Origin: Xenopus tropicalis | Taxonomy: Eukaryota; Chordata; Amphibia; Anura; Pipidae | NCBI RefSeq assembly: GCF_000004195.4 | Contig: NC_030680.2 | Span: 153,071,597-153,135,596 of the forward strand | Direction of reading: 5' to 3' | Length of the DNA: 64,000 nucleotides | Shown here: positions 62,592 through 64,000 of the stretch, piece after piece | Layout: the number at the start of each line of letters is the position of its first letter | Numbering within the stretch: the first letter of the stretch is position 1 | The notes under the pieces: model-generated | Told to the model about the DNA's origin: nothing | Database searches by the model: none | Seen by the model: the letters and a program-made list of their open reading frames with translations, nothing else | Made by a program: the position numbers and the translations under genes

Positions 62592-63878
62592 CTGTAGGGA
62601 ACAACTCATACTATAAGGATATAGAAGCCTGGACTTGCACCCCGGCAGCTGTAGGGAACAACTCATACTATAAGGATATAGAAGCAAGGACTTGCACCCC
62701 GGCAGCTGTAGGGAATAACTCATACTATAAGGATATAGAAGCCGGGACTTGCACCCCGGCACCTGTAGGGAACAACTCATACTATAAGGATATAGAAGCC
62801 GGGACTTGCACCCCGGCACCTGTAGGGAACAACTCATACTATAAGGATATAGAAGCCGGGACTTGCACCCCGGCACCTGTAGGGAACAACTCATACGATA
62901 AGGATATAGAAGCCAGGACTTGCACCCCGGCAGCTGTAGGGAACAACTCATACGATAAGGATATAGAAGCAAGGACTTGCACCCCGGCACCTGTAGGGAA
63001 CAACTCATACGATAAGGATATAGAAGCCGGGACTTGCACCCCGGCAGCTGTAGGGAACAACTCATACGATAAGGATATAGAAGCCGGGACTTGCACCCCG
63101 GCAGCTGTAGGGAGCAACTCATACGATAAGGATATAGAAGCCGGGACTTGAACCCCGGCAGCTGTAGGGAACAACTCATACGATAAGGATATAGAAGCAA
63201 GGACTTGCACCCCGGCACCTGTAGGGAACAACTCATACGATAAGGATATAGAAGCAAGGACTTGCACCCCGGCACCTGTAGGGAACAACTCATACGATAA
63301 GGATATAGAAGCCGGGACTTGCACCCCGGCAGCTGTAGGGAGCAACTCATACGATAAGGATATAGAAGCCGGGACTTGAACCCCGGCAGCTGTAGGGAAC
63401 AACTCATACGATAAGGATATAGAAGCAAGGGACTTGCACCCCGGCACCTGTAGGGAACAACTCATACGATAAGGATATAGAAGCAAGGACTTGCACCCCG
63501 GCACCTGTAGGGAACAACTCATACGATAAGGATATAGAAGCCGGGACTTGCACCCCGGCAGCTGTAGGGAGCAACTCATACGATAAGGATATAGAAGCAA
63601 GGACTTGCACCCCGGCACCTGTAGGGAACAACTCATACGATAAGGATATAGAAGCAAGGACTTGCACCCCGGCACCTGTAGGGAACAACTCATACGATAA
63701 GGATATAGAAGCCGGGACTTGCACCCCGGCAGCTGTAGGGAGCAACTCATACTATAAGGATATAGAAGCCGGGACTTGAACCCCGGCAGCTGTAGGGAGC
63801 AACTCATACTATAAGGATATAGAAGCCGGGATTTGCACCCCGGCAGCTATAGGGAATAACTCATACGATAAGGATATA
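62574..63878. repeat. 57-bp minisatellite overlapping exon A's 5' border, about 23 copies
   Basis: The unit is cttgcaccccggcagctgta, gggaacaactcatacgataa, ggatatagaagccggga. Its first copy contains the first 18 nt of exon A and its acceptor, so every copy carries a duplicate of that splice site. Confidence 0.97.
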
Positions 63879-64000
63879 GCAGGGGAACATATAGCGGCAG
63901 CTCAGCGAGACCCCAGCGCATTTCCCAAATGCCGCAGTCTTGGAATCAAACAAAAGGAACGATATACAAATAACCCTGAACCCCAACAAATAGTGATGAG
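63879..64000. other. intron at window edge, nothing recognised
   Basis: No exon is visible; the next upstream exon lies outside the window. Confidence 0.4.

Overview
The window looks like a vertebrate nuclear genome, most probably a frog of the genus Xenopus (X. tropicalis-like). It has multi-exon genes with GT/AG introns. Its mobile elements are of kinds common in frogs: T2-type MITEs with TTAAAGG ends, a PIF/Harbinger MITE, a Tc1/mariner copy, a LINE 3' end with a (TATGTAAC) tail and a solo LTR. The species call rests on recognising these families by eye, not on a search.

Both recognisable genes are on the minus strand, head to tail. (1) nisch (nischarin / imidazoline receptor antisera-selected): the start codon is at 50506 and 19 exons can be followed leftwards to 7786. 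They give about 1,170 codons: an N-terminal PX domain (exons 1-4), a leucine-rich repeat block (exons 8-11) and most of the large C-terminal region (exons 12-19). The last part of the protein, roughly 250 residues by comparison with the human length, must lie beyond position 1. Reading phase agrees at every junction except exon 14/15, so the gene looks intact. (2) An L1-family cell adhesion molecule (L1CAM/CHL1/NrCAM/neurofascin type): only its last three coding exons are present (62591-62466, 58797-58725, 56257-56077). They encode the membrane span and a short cytoplasmic tail with an FIGEY ankyrin-type motif, followed by a poly(A) signal at 55827-55832. Its extracellular part lies to the right of the window. 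The nisch promoter lies in the 5.3 kb between the genes.

The most striking feature is tandem repetition. Adding my intervals, about 42 kb of the 64 kb consists of more than 30 different minisatellites and microsatellites, with units from 18 to about 133 bp. Nearly every intron of both genes has its own unrelated array. Many very long open reading frames run through these arrays on both strands only because the unit length is a multiple of three, or because three units restore frame. None of them is a gene.

Layout: 1-7632 87-bp array; 7786-18548 nisch exons 19-15 among five arrays; 18.6-22.2 kb microsatellite, solo LTR and composite repeat; 22.2-29.6 kb exons 14-13 with three arrays; 30-34.5 kb duplicated C-rich array and a T2-type composite interrupted by a LINE end; 34.6-43.9 kb exons 12-4 with six arrays, a perfect hairpin and a Tc1 copy; 44-48.3 kb exons 3-2 with two large arrays; 48.3-51.1 kb MITE, simple repeat, exon 1 and a promoter holding five 41-bp CCAAT units; 51.3-55.7 kb intergenic arrays; 55.8-64 kb the 3' end of the L1-family gene. 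The most unusual observations are a 57-bp array that repeats the 3' splice site and first 18 coding bases of the L1-family transmembrane exon, a 64-bp piece of LINE coding sequence amplified at two places in opposite orientation, and the CCAAT-box array in the nisch promoter.
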